Positions 1 to 12,194 are shown, counted from the stretch's first letter. The stretch is 64,000 bases of DNA from Enoplolaimus lenunculus (GCA_030248215.1 JASANG010004126.1:62001-126000), one strand, 5' to 3'. Numbers and translations: made by a program. Notes: a model not told the origin generated them from the letters alone.

Positions 1-1225
1 GGTTAATACGACAACCACAAACGATAAGAATTGTGAAAAACAATTTCTACTTTTCTCCGTATTATATTATCGTGTCCGGTCCTCGAAATCCAACTCTCAG
101 TTGAACGAAAGCATACAACGAGTCAGTACCCAGTAAAGCTCAATACACAGTGGTAAACTCTGTCTTTGCTCCGTGTCTTTGATGAGTGGTCAACGCCACA
201 AAATAACCTGCAGATACTTTGACATATACCACCATAGAACAACGGTGGACCCAGTGCTACTGCTGTGTAAGTAGCCAAGACTCGACCTCGCAGACACTCT
301 CAAATAATAGAAACTCAATAGTTTTCTTTTTCTTCAAAGCCTAAGAATCACCACACACATATATATTCGTCAAAGCAACATTACCAGAAAATGCCAGGAA
401 AACTATACATCTATACATATATACGCAAACACGGCCTGTTTTTCAGCCATCGGCTCCCTTGGCTACTCTTAGTATAGCTACGCTCTAGAATCGTGAGAGA
501 AGTGTAAAGCCGGTATACTGAGAAATGGGGTTACGCATTGTATAAAAATTTCAAAGAGGGCACTTGTATTGCAAACTGAGATAATATCTAAAGTCTCGTT
601 TACAAAAATTTCAAAAAGCGTTGACCCCTAAAACTTCGTCGCACCCCCCCCCCCCGGCCTACGCCCTTGAAAAGTATATTAGAGCCCAGAAACGAAACAG
701 AGCTGCGAGTAGGAATATAGAAAATGAAAACGTTGTCGTATGTATCAAAAGCATCTATTGCTTATTCTCGCCACGAGGTAGTAGTGACCATGCATTATGT
801 ATATATGACTATTGGAAGCCCGAGAGTCAAAAAAGCTGAAGGTAAACTGTTTATGGTTCTTGTACACTTCCCCCATGGTTAAAGGTTTACGATTATGGTT
901 TGGATCAAGCTTAGTTGTAAGTGAAGGCTTAAATAAGATGTACGCTTCAACTTTGTCGCTTAGATAACCCTTTTCCTAAACCTAAGCCTAAGACAGCGGG
1001 CTCGACTACGCTCGAACAAATCTAGCTTCCACCCAGTACAGTTTCATGCTGCGTTGTATAAGTCACTATTGCATGCCCAAACAAAAAATTTACTAGCCCC
1101 CTAGCATGCTGAGCTGGCTATCGGCCTGTTGATAACTAGATACGTTAGAGAAACACATCATGTGGAAAAACATTTACCACAATTGAAATTATGAAGTACA
1201 ATTATTATGGTTTGATCCGCTAAAT
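1..1225. other. intergenic, no gene seen
   Basis: No reading frame with coding character. It holds a poly-C run near 646-657, a short CCTAAG stretch near 975-995, and near 1089-1130 the tail of a family D element ending in GAGCTGGCTATCGGCC. Confidence 0.6.
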
Positions 1226-1360
1226 GACCAATGTTACTTTAAGGGGCGCAGCAGTAGATTAAGCGTATTCCTAAGCCTAAGCAAAAAATGTAATCTAGAA
1301 TCTAAACGTACTCTTTTATACACCCACCAGTACCTGAACGCCCCTTAAAGTAACATGTGC
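1226..1360. mobile_element. A-type hAT-like MITE with TTAGGC core
   Basis: The ends are inverted repeats: ATGTTACTTTAAGGGGCG near 1231 and its complement ending near 1356. The core has CCTAAGCCTAAGC followed by a conserved block, AAAAAATGTAATCTAGAATC. The outer GGCC bases are eroded to GACC and GTGC, so the target duplication cannot be read. It is one of the shortest copies of the sub-type. Confidence 0.85.
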
Positions 1361-1809
1361 ACACCGGTAAATTTTCAATCTGGTCAGACAAAAACCGTGA
1401 TTAGACCAGGTGAAACTTAAAATACGATTTGAATGTAATTTGTTAACAAATTGAACACTCATTTGTCGTATATACAAGTAACAAATCAAACGTGTGTCTC
1501 AAAGTTCTACAGTCTCAGCGCTCAATCCGACGACGGCCCCTACCCGGAGGTACTCAATTCCACACTGAAAAACCTTTGTCTCCATCCACACATTTTCACC
1601 CAATGAAATATCAAGCATGCGCCTGGTGAAAATCTCTTGGCTGCCCCGCCTATCACATGAACCCAGAACTAGTTTCAGCCTGGTTCTACGGTAAACAAAT
1701 ATTGATAAATCAAAAAAACACACTTTGTGCATAGCTGAAAAAATTTTGCAAAGCATTCAGATTATAATTTACACAACACTTAAAATTCTCAATCCCACCT
1801 CGACAAACC

Positions 1810-1997
1810 GGCCCATGGTACTTTTACTACCATCCCAGTCAGTTTCTGTGGGTCTGCAAAAGAGTAGGCTTAGATATTCTGGACAATTTTTTTGCTTAGG
1901 CTTAGGTTTAGGCTGAGGAATACGCTTTTGCAACGCTTAGGCTTAGGCTTAGGAATACGCTAAATCTGCTGTTACGGCCCTACAAGTAACATTAGCC
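1810..1997. mobile_element. A-type hAT-like MITE with TTAGGC core
   Basis: It starts GGCCCATGGTAC and ends GTAACATTAGCC. Inside are two blocks of TTAGGC-like hexamers separated by GGAATACGCTTTTGCAACG. The flanks GACAAACC and ACAAAACC match at 7 of 8 positions when aligned, which supports an 8-bp hAT-type target duplication. Confidence 0.85.
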
Positions 1998-2161
1998 ACA
2001 AAACCTAATACCGAAAATAATTTGATGTCTAAGAAAATGTTGACGAATCAAAAAAAACCGACCACACTACATCTGATATTTGAAATTTTCAAAACAGAAA
2101 CGGATTACACTTAACAATAAAGCTAAATTGTCAATTTGATACCAACACAATATACCGCAAA

Positions 2162-2591
2162 CAATGGCGGATCCATGGGGCGCAGCCCGGCCGAGCCTCC
2201 CACACCCCAACAGCATCTCAACAAAAATTATATGGTGTCACTTGCTGCTCTACGCTGTTCCGAAATTAGCAGGCAGTTCTAACTCTTTCAAACACAGAAA
2301 CAAATGTCGCTGAAGCTGACTGGGTTTTGCTTTTTCAAAACTGAATTGGCTTCTGAATCCGAGCCTTTAAATTTGTACCTGTGTGAACCAAATCTGAACT
2401 TATGTTGTCACCCTGTTGTTTACATCTAAATTGCGTTGATGCGTTAGTTTTATTTGTAATTCATCTCAATTGAACAAACGTAGTTAATTTTATTGCAACA
2501 GTTCGTGGTTTGTGTATGGGTCAAAAATAAGTTTATTACCTATGAAATTTTGCCCCCCCCCCCCCAGTGTGACATCCTGGATCCGCCACTG
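2162..2591. mobile_element. F-family hAT-like non-autonomous element, 430 bp
   Basis: It begins CAATGGCGGATCCA and ends TGGATCCGCCACTG. It is flanked by a perfect 8-bp direct repeat ACCGCAAA at 2154-2161 and 2592-2599. Inverted ends of CAGTGG type with 8-bp duplications are the hAT hallmark. No transposase frame is present. A 14-bp poly-C run lies near the right end. Confidence 0.92.
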
Positions 2592-3952
2592 ACCGCAAAA
2601 ACTTTGTCTAGCGAGCGCGAAGTACAACCTACTGAAACAGACAACCAGCAATAGCAGTACGTTTAACTGCTGAAGTTAATATATTATCGTGTGTGTCTAT
2701 CGAAAATCCCAGACCATTCTGTGACAGTCACACGCTTGCCCCGACGGTCGGCTGGTGAAAATTTATATCACATATGTGTGTACCAACAATAACAACAACA
2801 ATTTTCAAACAGGAGAATAATTCTCAAAACACACAGGAGTAAACAAGCCAAGCTGTATGAATCACAGTCAGTTATAGCAGGAGTGATGACGGAGTGGTTT
2901 TGCGTTGTGCAACAGCAACACGGCAAGTGACTACATTACAGGAGGGCTTCGTAGAAGTATACGCAGAGCTTCGGCCGGAGTGCAGCGTTCAACTCTTGCG
3001 TCTTCGAAAATTTGAGAAGCAATGAAAATGTTAAAATTTTTGAAATCACTACTTTTTGTCTCTATACACTAGGATGCATAGGGGGAACGAGGCCATGCAC
3101 CCCTGCCCTTCCCAAAATGTATTCAGATTAGCGCTAAAGTTGCATCTGAATTCGTGCTCGCGTGCTTTTTTTCAGTGGTATTTGTCGTTCGGGCCACATC
3201 AAAAATTTCTTTATCAACCTCTACTTCAAGAAAAATTAATTTTTAATAAATCAGCCGAACCCGATATAGAACACCTGCAAGTTGTATGCGTTTTATTTCG
3301 AAATGTTATTTCTCGAAGAGCGTGAAATTGACACCAGCGAATTGTTTTTTGGACAAATCTAACAGATTTCTCGAAAACGAATCGTATACGCAGCGACTGT
3401 AACTGATGTTATCTATTTCGGTTATTTATACACCGAGGTTGTTGGCCACAGCATGAGATCTGAATTAGGTCAATATGAGTTGCACAAATAGTCTACTTAT
3501 GACTAGCTAGTTCAATGTTAATAAATGATAAACTTGAAGGTGCAGGACCTGGTATGTTCTTACTGCTTGGTTTCCATTAACAATCCAAGATAAAGCCTGC
3601 TTACTCGCGCAATCGCAAGCTGTTACAGCTTGCAAGATTTGCAACTTTTTAATTCCAACAGCAGTTGAATTAGTAAATGTCATATGCATTCATTACTTTG
3701 AGAATTTAAGACCCAACCATCTCAACTAGCGCAATACAGTGTCGATTCAGGGGTGAGCTTGCAATAATTAGAACCCCCCCTTTGTAAAAATCGAGGATCT
3801 ACAATTCGTCAAAAAATAACATTTCCACGTGAATTTAGTTTTTAGCAGAAATCGAAGATCTTAAGCCGACAGTTTATTTTGAGACTTTTCATGGATACAA
3901 CAACTCACCACTGCTGGATCAGGAAACGCGATAATCAATTTACTGATATATT
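2592..3952. other. intergenic, no gene seen
   Basis: No coding signal on either strand. Apart from an (ACA)n-rich patch near 2787-2805, nothing was recognised. Confidence 0.5.
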
Positions 3953-4244
3953 CAGTGGCGGATCCATGGCTGATCGAGCGATGTATCCCCCACACTGGAT
4001 ATGCCGTGACAAAATTTTACAATGTAAACGATTCATCTGAAGCTAACAATGTGTTTTCTAAGCCAAAATAGGTCGAAAATATGGCGCGACTACAAAACAA
4101 ATTTAAAATTTTTGTGCCTCTCAGCGAAATTGAATCAATATTAATTAAAGTTTCGAAAATTTGCCAAAAAATGCACTTTAAAATTGTAAAATTTGGGAAC
4201 TCAAAAATTAACCTTCCCGCCGCAGTTTCCTGGATCCGCGACTG
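3953..4244. mobile_element. F-family hAT-like element, 292 bp
   Basis: The ends CAGTGGCGGATCCATGG and CCTGGATCCGCGACTG are near-perfect inverted repeats. The interior is AT-rich with no conserved protein. The flanks (GATATATT and TTTATATC) do not form a clean duplication, so it is older than the copy at 2162. Confidence 0.8.
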
Positions 4245-5030
4245 TTTATATCATTATAGCAGTTGGCAGAAAAAGTTAATTAAATCTTCAGCTGTAATAA
4301 CATACATCGTCCTGTAGTAACAAACCGATTAAAAGCCTACGTGGTGTATTAAAACGGGACGACCGCTTTTTCGGCTAAATCAATCGGAGTCCATATGCCT
4401 AAATTTAGAGTCTGTTATGGTTTTAGTTTTAATCGAACGCCAATGTTTTAGTTGCAAATTTACGTAACTTACGCAACAACGACAACAACAACAACAACAC
4501 CGATAAAAGTTTATTGTGTAACAAAATTTTTAGTATAAAATGAAATGAAATATATTAAAGTTGATTTTTTTAAACAAAATTTCACGTGCGATAACGAGAG
4601 AGAGCAACAGAGAAAATGCTAAAGAGTAGCAACAGTGCAGAGAATAGCGTCAAAAATACAGTTGTTGCGGGTAATGTTTGTGTAAATTTAAAATGAAAAA
4701 TATTTTTAGAGAGGCCAATCGTACTAACCGCGGACAGGTACGGCTTACTCTATACTGAACGGCAGGGCGGCTGTGAACGCGTTGAGAATTAGTTGCGGCA
4801 AGTTATGACAATGTGTTTTAAGAGAGGAAAGGCACAAAAACGAAAGCAGTTTTTGAGAATATTATGATTTTAAATTTCATAGAAATGAAAGATTCGTAAT
4901 ATTTTATAGCTGAGGTTAAATATAGCATAAAGAATTTAGATAAATTAAGCGTATATGATTGAGTAAAAACTGTGAACATACAATGTTAGATTTCCGTTTT
5001 CTCATATAAACATTCAAAGTTGGTTTAAAA
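4245..5030. other. intergenic, no gene seen
   Basis: AT-rich sequence with an (ACA)n microsatellite near 4470-4500. No supported exon. Confidence 0.5.
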
Positions 5031-5710
5031 CAGTGGCGGATCCACGATTTTTTGATGGCCGAAGATAATTTTTGTTTTCTGCAATTTTGCAGTTTTAAAG
5101 CGCGGTTTTGGCTATTTTTCCAGTATAACAGATTTAGGGGAGTGGTTAAATGTCCCCACCGGTTCGGTCGGGCTGATAACTTTATGACGGATATAGTTCA
5201 TCCGAGGCTCACAATGTATTTTTCACAAAAATTGAAAAATTGATCTTTAATCGCAGTTGAACAATCTTAAAATATAGAAAAACTGGCTGAAAACATAAAA
5301 ACTATTTTTCCCACCGAAAAATCCTAAATCTGCCACTTGTTTTTTGTATTTTAAGATTGCACAGCTGCGACGAAGGTGCCAAATTCTTGAATTGTGAAAA
5401 CAGATTGTGAGCCTTGGATGAACGATATCTAAAGTTATGAGCACGACCAGGCCGGTCGGATATCTTAAGGTATAGAAAAATTGGCCTAAGCACTGAACAG
5501 GGCCGGATCGCTTTCCGGAGGGGATGTAATAGAATCCGTTTAAGCTTTACACTAACTTTTTTGCTTATGCTTATAGGCTTAATTGGCCTAGGAATATGCT
5601 TATACTACTGTTCCGGCCCTGTTCTATACATGGGCTGAAAAATTGGCTAAAAACATAAAAACTATGCTCCCCATTGAAAATTCCTAAATCCATCGCTGAT
5701 TTTTTTGTAT
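5031..5710. mobile_element. F-family element, rearranged, with a B-type MITE inside
   Basis: It starts with CAGTGGCGGATCCACG. The interior contains inverted copies of a block around TTCATCCGAGGCTCACAAT (near 5200 and 5410) and two direct copies of an end block reading GAAAAACTGGCTGAAAACAT and relatives (near 5270 and 5640). The right end, near 5680-5700, is a worn AAATCCATCGCTG. A B-type MITE at 5483-5636 interrupts it, so it is the older of the two. Confidence 0.65.
5483..5636. mobile_element. B-type hAT-like MITE inserted in an F element
   Basis: The left end is GGCCTAAGCACTGAACAGGG and the right end CCCTGTTCTATACATGGGCT. It is flanked by a perfect 8-bp duplication GAAAAATT at 5475-5482 and 5637-5644. 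The core has only a few TTAGGC-like hexamers. It sits within the F element at 5031-5710 and is therefore younger. Confidence 0.9.
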
Positions 5711-6312
5711 TTCAAGCTTGACCAATACTGCCATGGGACCAAAATCTCTATGTCTCTGACAAAGCGCCTGAATCATTCCACGCCCAAATTATATTTTTAA
5801 GAATTTCAAATGTTACAAAGCCTAACGTTGTAGACAATCCAAGAAACGCAAAACCAACACACAAAGACGATGATCCTCCCTCACAAATGCACGATACGCT
5901 CAAGCGTACACAAACTGAGGTGTGCCTGCTCGTGCTCCAAGATCTGGTATTTTTTACCTCCGGTTACACTCTGGGATATTCGTCTAGGATAAAGCATACA
6001 ACTTAGCGATACTGTTATATAATCCAAATCATAAAAGACACAAATTTTATCTGTTAATAAACAAAATGCTAAACTCATATACTCGTCTAGAACGTGACTA
6101 GGACTAATCTAGGTCAATAGCAAAGGTTATATTATACTGAAAATATTGAAATATTACTAGTAAACGTGCCTGTCACACAGCATAATAACAGCTGTTTACG
6201 GTCAGGTACTGTTTTGCTAAATATCTTACCAGAAATATAAAATATATACGATTGAAGCGAAACTGTGTTTACTAAAAAAATTATTATACATGAATCTTGA
6301 TCAATAATCACA

Positions 6313-6418
6313 CTTGCTGGACAGAAGGCCGCCGGACAAAAAACCGTCTGAACAAAGCCGGAGATGGACATCTTTCTGCCGGAGCCAGGCCGGAGGCGGA
6401 CCTCCGGTTTACCCCGGA
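6313..6418. repeat. CCGGAG-rich short repeat
   Basis: A GC-rich block in AT-rich surroundings with repeated CCGGAGC/CGGAGG units, ending ACCTCCGGTTT. Related blocks lie at 59701-59830, 60474-60535 and near 49773-49820. Confidence 0.6.
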
Positions 6419-6438
6419 TGCTATTAAACACAACGATC

Positions 6439-6778
6439 GACCTATGTTACGTTAACCCCAATAAACTAAGTTTAAAATGTAGACTAATTTTTGATGAAGG
6501 TCTAGGCTTAATAGTTATTGGCTTATCATTACGCTCAAGCTAGGTGTAGGCTTAAGCTTAGGCTTAGGAGTATGCTTTAATGCTCATTCTACTGTTGCAT
6601 CCGTCAAAGGGTTCATGCACTCTAAGGGGCGTAACAGCAAATTAAGCGTATTCCTAAGTCTAAGCCTAAGCCTAAGCAAAAAATGTAATCTAGAATCTAA
6701 ACCTACACTTTTATAATAGACCCTCCAGAAACTTGGACGCCCCTTAAAGTAACATGGGCCCGTCAAAGTAACACTGGC
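6439..6778. mobile_element. A-type MITE interrupted by a second A-type MITE
   Basis: The outer copy starts GACCTATGTTACG and resumes after the inner insertion with TAACACTGGC near 6769-6778. The TTAGGC-like array lies at 6500-6575. The inner element at 6610-6760 has its own perfect target duplication, so this is a copy inserted into an older copy of the same family. Confidence 0.75.
6610..6760. mobile_element. A-type hAT-like MITE, inner copy
   Basis: Inverted ends GGTTCATG...AAGGGGCG and CGCCCC...AACATGGGCC, with a perfect 8-bp duplication CGTCAAAG at 6602-6609 and 6761-6768. The core carries three CCTAAG units and the AAAAAATGTAATCTAGAATC block also seen at 1226-1360. Confidence 0.93.
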
Positions 6779-7184
6779 AAAAAGACGTATCGATATATCA
6801 GTGGCTCATACAGGCCGGCGGAGCTGATGCATAAAGCGGCAATTACCCCTATCTCCACTTTTTGAAAAAAGAGCATTTTGCTCCCCTATCACATTTTTTG
6901 CACCAAAATTTCCCAAACGAAAGTTAATCCACCCAGGCGTATGGAAGAATTTTATTCAAAACATACACGTAGCTTCTCTCGCTCGCTTCGGTTCCGGTGA
7001 TTTTATATTACGTTTAGTTCTGATACCACCACGGTTTCATTTCACACGAAAAGTCGATCTGTTATTCTTGTTTCTTAAAAATTCTGCGTCCGAAATTGGC
7101 GGTAAAATACACCTTCGACCAATAGAGCTGAACGCGGCGCACTGACCATTGTATTAACCCTTTCTCACATGAATATTTTCTATT

Positions 7185-7310
7185 TTCCCTGAGACCTACT
7201 TTTATGCTAGGATTCGAACTCCGGTTACTGGAATGGGAGGCGTATACCATCACCACTCAGCTATAGGAGCTTGGCGCTCGAGCCCGAGGGGGCTCTCACG
7301 TCTTGGGGTG
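7185..7310 (-). mobile_element. tRNA-derived SINE fragment
   Basis: Read on the minus strand it contains TAGCTGAGTGG, an excellent RNA polymerase III A box, and about 45 bases later GTTCGAATCC, a good B box. The expected acceptor stem does not close, so it is a SINE head rather than a working tRNA. Related copies lie at 55127-55236 (+) and 23955-24030 (-), sharing the upstream block with GACGTGAGAGCC. Confidence 0.7.
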
Positions 7311-7320
7311 ATTTAGTACT

Positions 7321-8799
7321 ATGTATACGTGTTGCAATTGTTAAACACGATGCGATATATGTTATTTAACGTATATACACTGCGCTGAGTTGCCTATATG
7401 TAACTCAATGTGAGAAGAGGTTAAATCCATGATACGCCCCTGCTCGTGACTATCCTAAACAATACTTGCCGTCGGTCAATAATATACTTTATGCAAGGCA
7501 TTAGACAATGCTGTACATGTGATGGATAAACCTTACAAAGTTTTGAATTATCTGGATTTTTGCAAACTGAAAACCAATCATTTAAATAATACAGCAGCAG
7601 ATTAAACATTCTACAGAGGAGTTTACGCGTGCATTTTCACGGCTTAAGCTCTGATTAAACAAGTTATGAAACTTTAAAGTAAAAATGTTTGTTGATTATA
7701 TAAAATCACACTAAAAACACAATAGTTTTAAACTCTGTTTGATCAGCCCAAAAAATATTTAAATTTGTCGGCAGGCTAAGATAGATGACAGTATCAAAAA
7801 CAATTGTAGTTGAAATAAACACTATGTAGCGAGCGACCGATGAAAACTTGATCTGTATCAAAGTTGATGCCTTATAACCACTGATACCTTAATAACTGTA
7901 GGGCCACCGCGTGTGAGAAATCGTTTTAGCCTCTGAACGTTATTTTCCAGCCTGTAAAAGTGGCTTTTTTGAGCTATTCCAAAAATTTCGAGGGATATAT
8001 CCTTCTAGTGATGCTGCGACCTCACACGGCTTTCAGTTCTTATGGGCCTGCAGCGATAGAAGCATTAGTACCAAGTCATTATAGTAGCGATGAAATCATG
8101 CTACAAATATGGCGGTGATGGCTGGTAGATTTTGAAAATACTCTATATATTTTGAAAATTTTGCATGCGAACCTGTATTTTATTGAAATCGCCAGGATTA
8201 ACCAGTTTCCTGGGGTCCCGTGAAACCAATCGGACATCAGTAGGATACACAATTATTATGAACCCAGACTGAACTAATATTTGTTAATTGGACAGTTTCT
8301 ATTCCTCCAGATATGACAATGTAAGCCATTTGTACAAAAAATATAGGTATACTTAAATTTTAAAATTATTATACAATTATTAGTGGTACTCTCAGAACAG
8401 TTTACACCAGTACAGGTGTACAGAAGCGCAATATGTTTATATTTCTTTGTAACGCGATGACCACAGGGGGCATCAGCAAGTAATCCGAAAACCGGAGCAC
8501 TTTGTGAAAATTTTTGCCTCTTGTCCCGTATGAAAAATAGTGACACCAAAAACAGGAGGGAGACAAACCTCTAGTACTGCGCCAGTGGCCAACCGACATT
8601 GGTCACATTTGCTAAGTCGTACTGCATTCAGAGGGGTCGTTCAGGAACGAGGGGATATTTACGTAAGTGCGCAGTAATAACCGTGCGGGTAACTACTATA
8701 TCCCCTTTCGCAGTTTGTGGAAACAATGAAAGCAATGTTAAAAGGCTTGAGAGCGTTTTGAAAGTAGGGCTAAATGTTTTCTGAAAGGTCCCTGGGTCA
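7321..8799. other. intergenic, no gene seen
   Basis: Several frames of 60-90 codons occur by chance, but none has splice signals or recognisable motifs. No repeat family was recognised. Confidence 0.45.
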
Positions 8800-8966
8800 G
8801 ACCTCTAGCCAGCTCATGTTGCTAAACGGTTAAAAAAATTTCACTATGGGCATACAATGGTAGTCGTTGACTTACAAGCAAGGTTGAAAATTTACCATAG
8901 ATAAAAGGCAAAATTTTTCCATGTGTGGCTGAGAGCCCCGTCCTTTCCCGCCTTGGCAACGGGCCC
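8800..8966. mobile_element. D-family element
   Basis: The left end is CTCTAGCCAGCTCATG and the right end TTGGCAACGGGCCC. The conserved interior GACTTACAAGCAAGGTTGAA is shared with copies at 18533, 34110, 13545 and 16913 (the last two in the opposite sense). Confidence 0.75.
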
Positions 8967-9603
8967 GCCCTTGGTTCTCCGTTGACTACGAGCCGGCACA
9001 GCGCACTGCACAATACATTCTCCACAATAAAAGCCTAAAAATAGCTTGCACACCTGTCTCCCACACTACTACTATTACCAGTCTAATACCAGTACCAGCT
9101 TTGATACACAAAAACAAACATATATGTATGCGTTATGTTTTCATTCTACAGAGAGCGCGACCCAGATATCAGCTGGTGGCTGGCACGGTTCCACTTGGTG
9201 CCGTGCTAGCACAAAAGTAGTAACAAACACATCTCAGCCAGTCAGTCATCATTGCTCGAACGCAGCAGGCAAAACTGTGTGTATTTCTCGCAAAAAATAA
9301 ACAATCGTGTGCGTGTGAAGCAAGCAACAGTTTAAAACGAGAGATGAACAACAACAACAACAACAATTTAAAGCATTTCGCATCATTTGTTGGTGCTGGT
9401 GTCTGTGTTAAACCAGATGTAAACCTTTTTATGGTTTAACAAACAACAAAACGATTGTTTGCCAGCTGCCGCACGCAAAACAACACCGATTCGTGCATAG
9501 CACCAACTTTGGCTGTGATCCTCGGTGACTCGGACGGGCGTCAGTGGATATTGTTTTATAGTTGTACATTTCTGTAGCAAATCGGATAATCGCACACAAT
9601 TAC

Positions 9604-9710
9604 GACTAGTGTAAGTCTAAGCCTAAGCCTAAGCAAAAAATTAGTCTAAAGCTTTTAAGCTTTATTGCAGTCCAGCAGAAAATCGTTGCTCCCTGATCTT
9701 TTCATGGGCC
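9604..9710. mobile_element. C-type TTAGGC MITE, left end lost
   Basis: The right end CTGATCTTTTCATGGGCC and the internal CCTAAGCCTAAGC plus AAAAATTAGTCTAAAGC are typical of the C sub-type. The left inverted end is missing, yet the flanks ACAATTAC and ACAATTTA agree at 6 or 7 positions, which suggests an internal deletion after insertion. Confidence 0.7.
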
Positions 9711-9859
9711 ACAATTTACAGATTACGCAGTATTTCAGGAGGAAGTACGACTAAATGTGATCCGTATATAACGCGTTAGTGTCACACCGGGAAACAGGCT
9801 ATAGAGCATCCATAGGTTGTTTCCGGCAACAGTAATACATCAACAGCACGGCAAAAAAT

Positions 9860-10036
9860 GGTGAGTCAAATTGACTCTCTACGAAATAGGCTCCACACGA
9901 CTACACAAGTCAAACTAGACACCACTAGAGTCAAACTCGTCTCACTGAGTCGCATGTTTGTCTCTGGTGGAGTCAAATTTGAGCCAATTTGTCGGTCCCG
10001 TAGAGCCTATTTCGGAGAGAGTCAATTTGACTCACT
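9860..10036. mobile_element. short palindromic element with GAGTCAAA repeats
   Basis: A 33-bp inverted repeat (GTGAGTCAAATTGACTCTC at the left, its complement at the right, one mismatch overall) closes a 177-bp unit. GAGTCAAA or its complement recurs inside. No protein. The family was not recognised. Confidence 0.75.
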
Positions 10037-10187
10037 GTTTCTTGTAGCGAGCATTCAAATTGTACCACAAACTTATTTAAACTGGTAAAGCGTTAAAAGT
10101 GACCCGCGCATCAAAAAATCTACTCCCGCAGTTGTTTAGTACATTTTTTCAATACCTTTTGCTCGTGTACAGTTTTCCTTGCATTTA

Positions 10188-10265
10188 TTAGACTTAGGTT
10201 TAGGTAAAGGCTTAGGAAATGGATTAGGCTATAGACATACCTTTTCCGAAACCTAAGACTATGCC
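10188..10265. repeat. worn TTAGGC-like array
   Basis: Contains GACTTAGGTTTAGG, GGCTTAGG and CCTAAGACTATGCC. No family ends remain, so it is probably the remnant core of a GGCCCATGT-type MITE. Confidence 0.5.
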
Positions 10266-10893
10266 TGTGGCGTGGGGCAGCGTACAACAGCAAAATTTCA
10301 TTTGATTCCACCCAGTGTTTTTACGTCCTATCATGGTGATCATATTGCAATGACCAAAATTTGATTTAAATTTAGTAAACTAAAAGCACTGCCAATTGTT
10401 AAAACGTGTCCAAAGCAGGGTATCAACGGATGGTATAAATTATAGAAACAGAAACGGATAGTAATCAAAATAGCGCAAACGGAAAACCGATACTAATGTA
10501 TAAAGGTTTTAAAAATGTTTTATGTTTCTGCCAGCACAAAAAGCGTGCATAATATATCCACCAGTCTTTCAAAGACTAAAGAAAAATGGCCATATGTCTC
10601 GAAATTTGTGACATATAGGATGCTTTCGTAATTTTTATTTCATTTCAACCAATTGCAGTACTGTAAACGAAAAATTGTGACATATATATTCGTGATTGTA
10701 CTACTAATTTTGAACGTAAAAGTAACAGAATTTCCGTTTGTTTCTATAACGAAAACCACCGATTTTTACCGAAAACGAATATTCGGTTACACCCTGGTCG
10801 ACGCCGTATGATGTTTAAAATTCAAGGTTTAAAATTTGATTGGCAAATATAGAATATGTCCCGAAAAGTTTGGGCTGCTTTTTGCCTACATAT

Positions 10894-11138
10894 GCACTGT
10901 AAATTCAAGTGAATTGATTTTAACTCAGAATGAGTTAAATCCACTCAGAGGTCTGAGCTATGAATTAGATCTTTCAGAACTCAGAATTTTTAATTGATTT
11001 AACGCATTCTTAGTTAAGCAATCAACTCACCCGGAATTAAATCAGCTCACAATGAGTTAATATTTAAACTCTGAAACAAGCAGAAATAACTAATTCTCTC
11101 ATTGAGTCGATTAATCAACTCACTAGAATTTACAGTGC
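10894..11138. mobile_element. L-family MITE
   Basis: GCACTGTAAATTC at the left end and GAATTTACAGTGC at the right end form an inverted repeat that extends inward with AACTCA/TGAGTT motifs repeated through the 245-bp unit. The flanks end in TAT and begin GTA, compatible with a TA target. A second copy with only the right end intact lies at 51355-51567. Confidence 0.8.
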
Positions 11139-11512
11139 GTATACCTAAAAGCCCACTTTATCCCTACGAACGACATTGAGAGTTATATTATTCTTTGTAT
11201 ACCTGCGGAATAGAAGCAATTCCGATCTACGCCGGTAAATTTGACTTTAAGCTGTATTAATCATACGGCAAAAAACGGTATTATGCATTTTTACTTTCCG
11301 CTTCCGAAATTTTTTGTTCCGTTTGCACCTTGACTACAGCGCACTTGGCAGATTTATTGTCGTATCGGATTGGGTCAAAATTAATTTGCAAATACATTTA
11401 TGACAATTTATGCTGGAGAAGGAGATATGTTGAATTTTGCCAATGTTTTAACGGCGACCCGTTTTTACACGCTCACGCCGGACCACAAATTGGTATGTTT
11501 CGTCTTTACACC
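11139..11512. other. intergenic, no gene seen
   Basis: AT-rich, no repeat recognised, no exon supported. Confidence 0.4.
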
Positions 11513-11724
11513 AAACGTCCTGCTTTGCTTAGACTTAAACTTTAGGCTTATTTATCATGCGCTGAGGCTTTATCATTAAGATTTCACTTTAGAAATATGC
11601 TTAAGTTAAACTGTTATACCCCTAGAAGTAAACAAGGGTCGAAGAACATTGGTCGGAATGTACTTGGTACAAAATCTACGGTAGATCCAACATTATATAA
11701 ACTGTGAACTTTTGTACATTGTAC

Positions 11725-12069
11725 CAATAGTCGATGATCACTCTTTATAACAAGAGTGTGCAACTGGGTACATTCTGTGTATTAAAGAATGTACCCGGCA
11801 AGCGTTGCGTTTTTGGCCTATCCCCCTCATTTGGGGGGGGGGTCAATTTTATGTTCATTACACGTGTATCCGCCAGCCAACGCCGAAAATATAATCGAAC
11901 CACTTTTCAGTATATGAAAACAGCACATGAATTTCAGCATCTATGAAGATTTTCACACACCCCCCAAATAAGGGGGGTAAGCCAAAAATACAACGCGCGC
12001 TGGGTACATTTTTTCTACATAGAATGTACCCAGTTGCATACTCTTGTTAAAGGGTATCATGCACTCTTG
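11725..12069. mobile_element. H-family MITE inside the fold-back arm
   Basis: Ends are worn CAATAGTCGATGATCAC and intact CATGCACTCTTG, with a longer inverted repeat running through AACAAGAGTGTGCAACTGGG. ATTGTAC flanks it on both sides (11718-11724, 12070-12076). The matching position in the right arm of the fold-back is empty, which proves insertion. Poly-G/poly-C tracts lie symmetrically inside. A second copy is at 23536-23875. Confidence 0.87.
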
Positions 12070-12104
12070 ATTGTACTGATTGATTCGTTAACAATATCCC
12101 GACA

Positions 12105-12194
12105 GGACAAAATACAAATTGCATGCTTTGTACTGCTGATGGTAACAAAGGACAAAATACAAATTGCATGCTTTGTACTGCTGATGGTAACAAA
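12105..12194. repeat. 45-bp tandem duplication, two identical units
   Basis: The unit starting GGACAAAATACAAATTGC occurs at 12105-12149 and again at 12150-12194 without change. The right arm of the surrounding fold-back has one unit only, so the duplication arose after the element inserted. Confidence 0.9.

Noticed and set aside
7195-7262. Intact tRNA gene on the minus strand
   Set aside because: The A and B boxes are good, but the acceptor and T stems do not close and related broken copies exist, so it is a SINE head.
9179-9210. Hairpin GCTGGCACGG...CCGTGCTAGC as a microRNA-like precursor
   Set aside because: The stem is only about 10 bp with a short loop, too small for a precursor, and no relative was seen.
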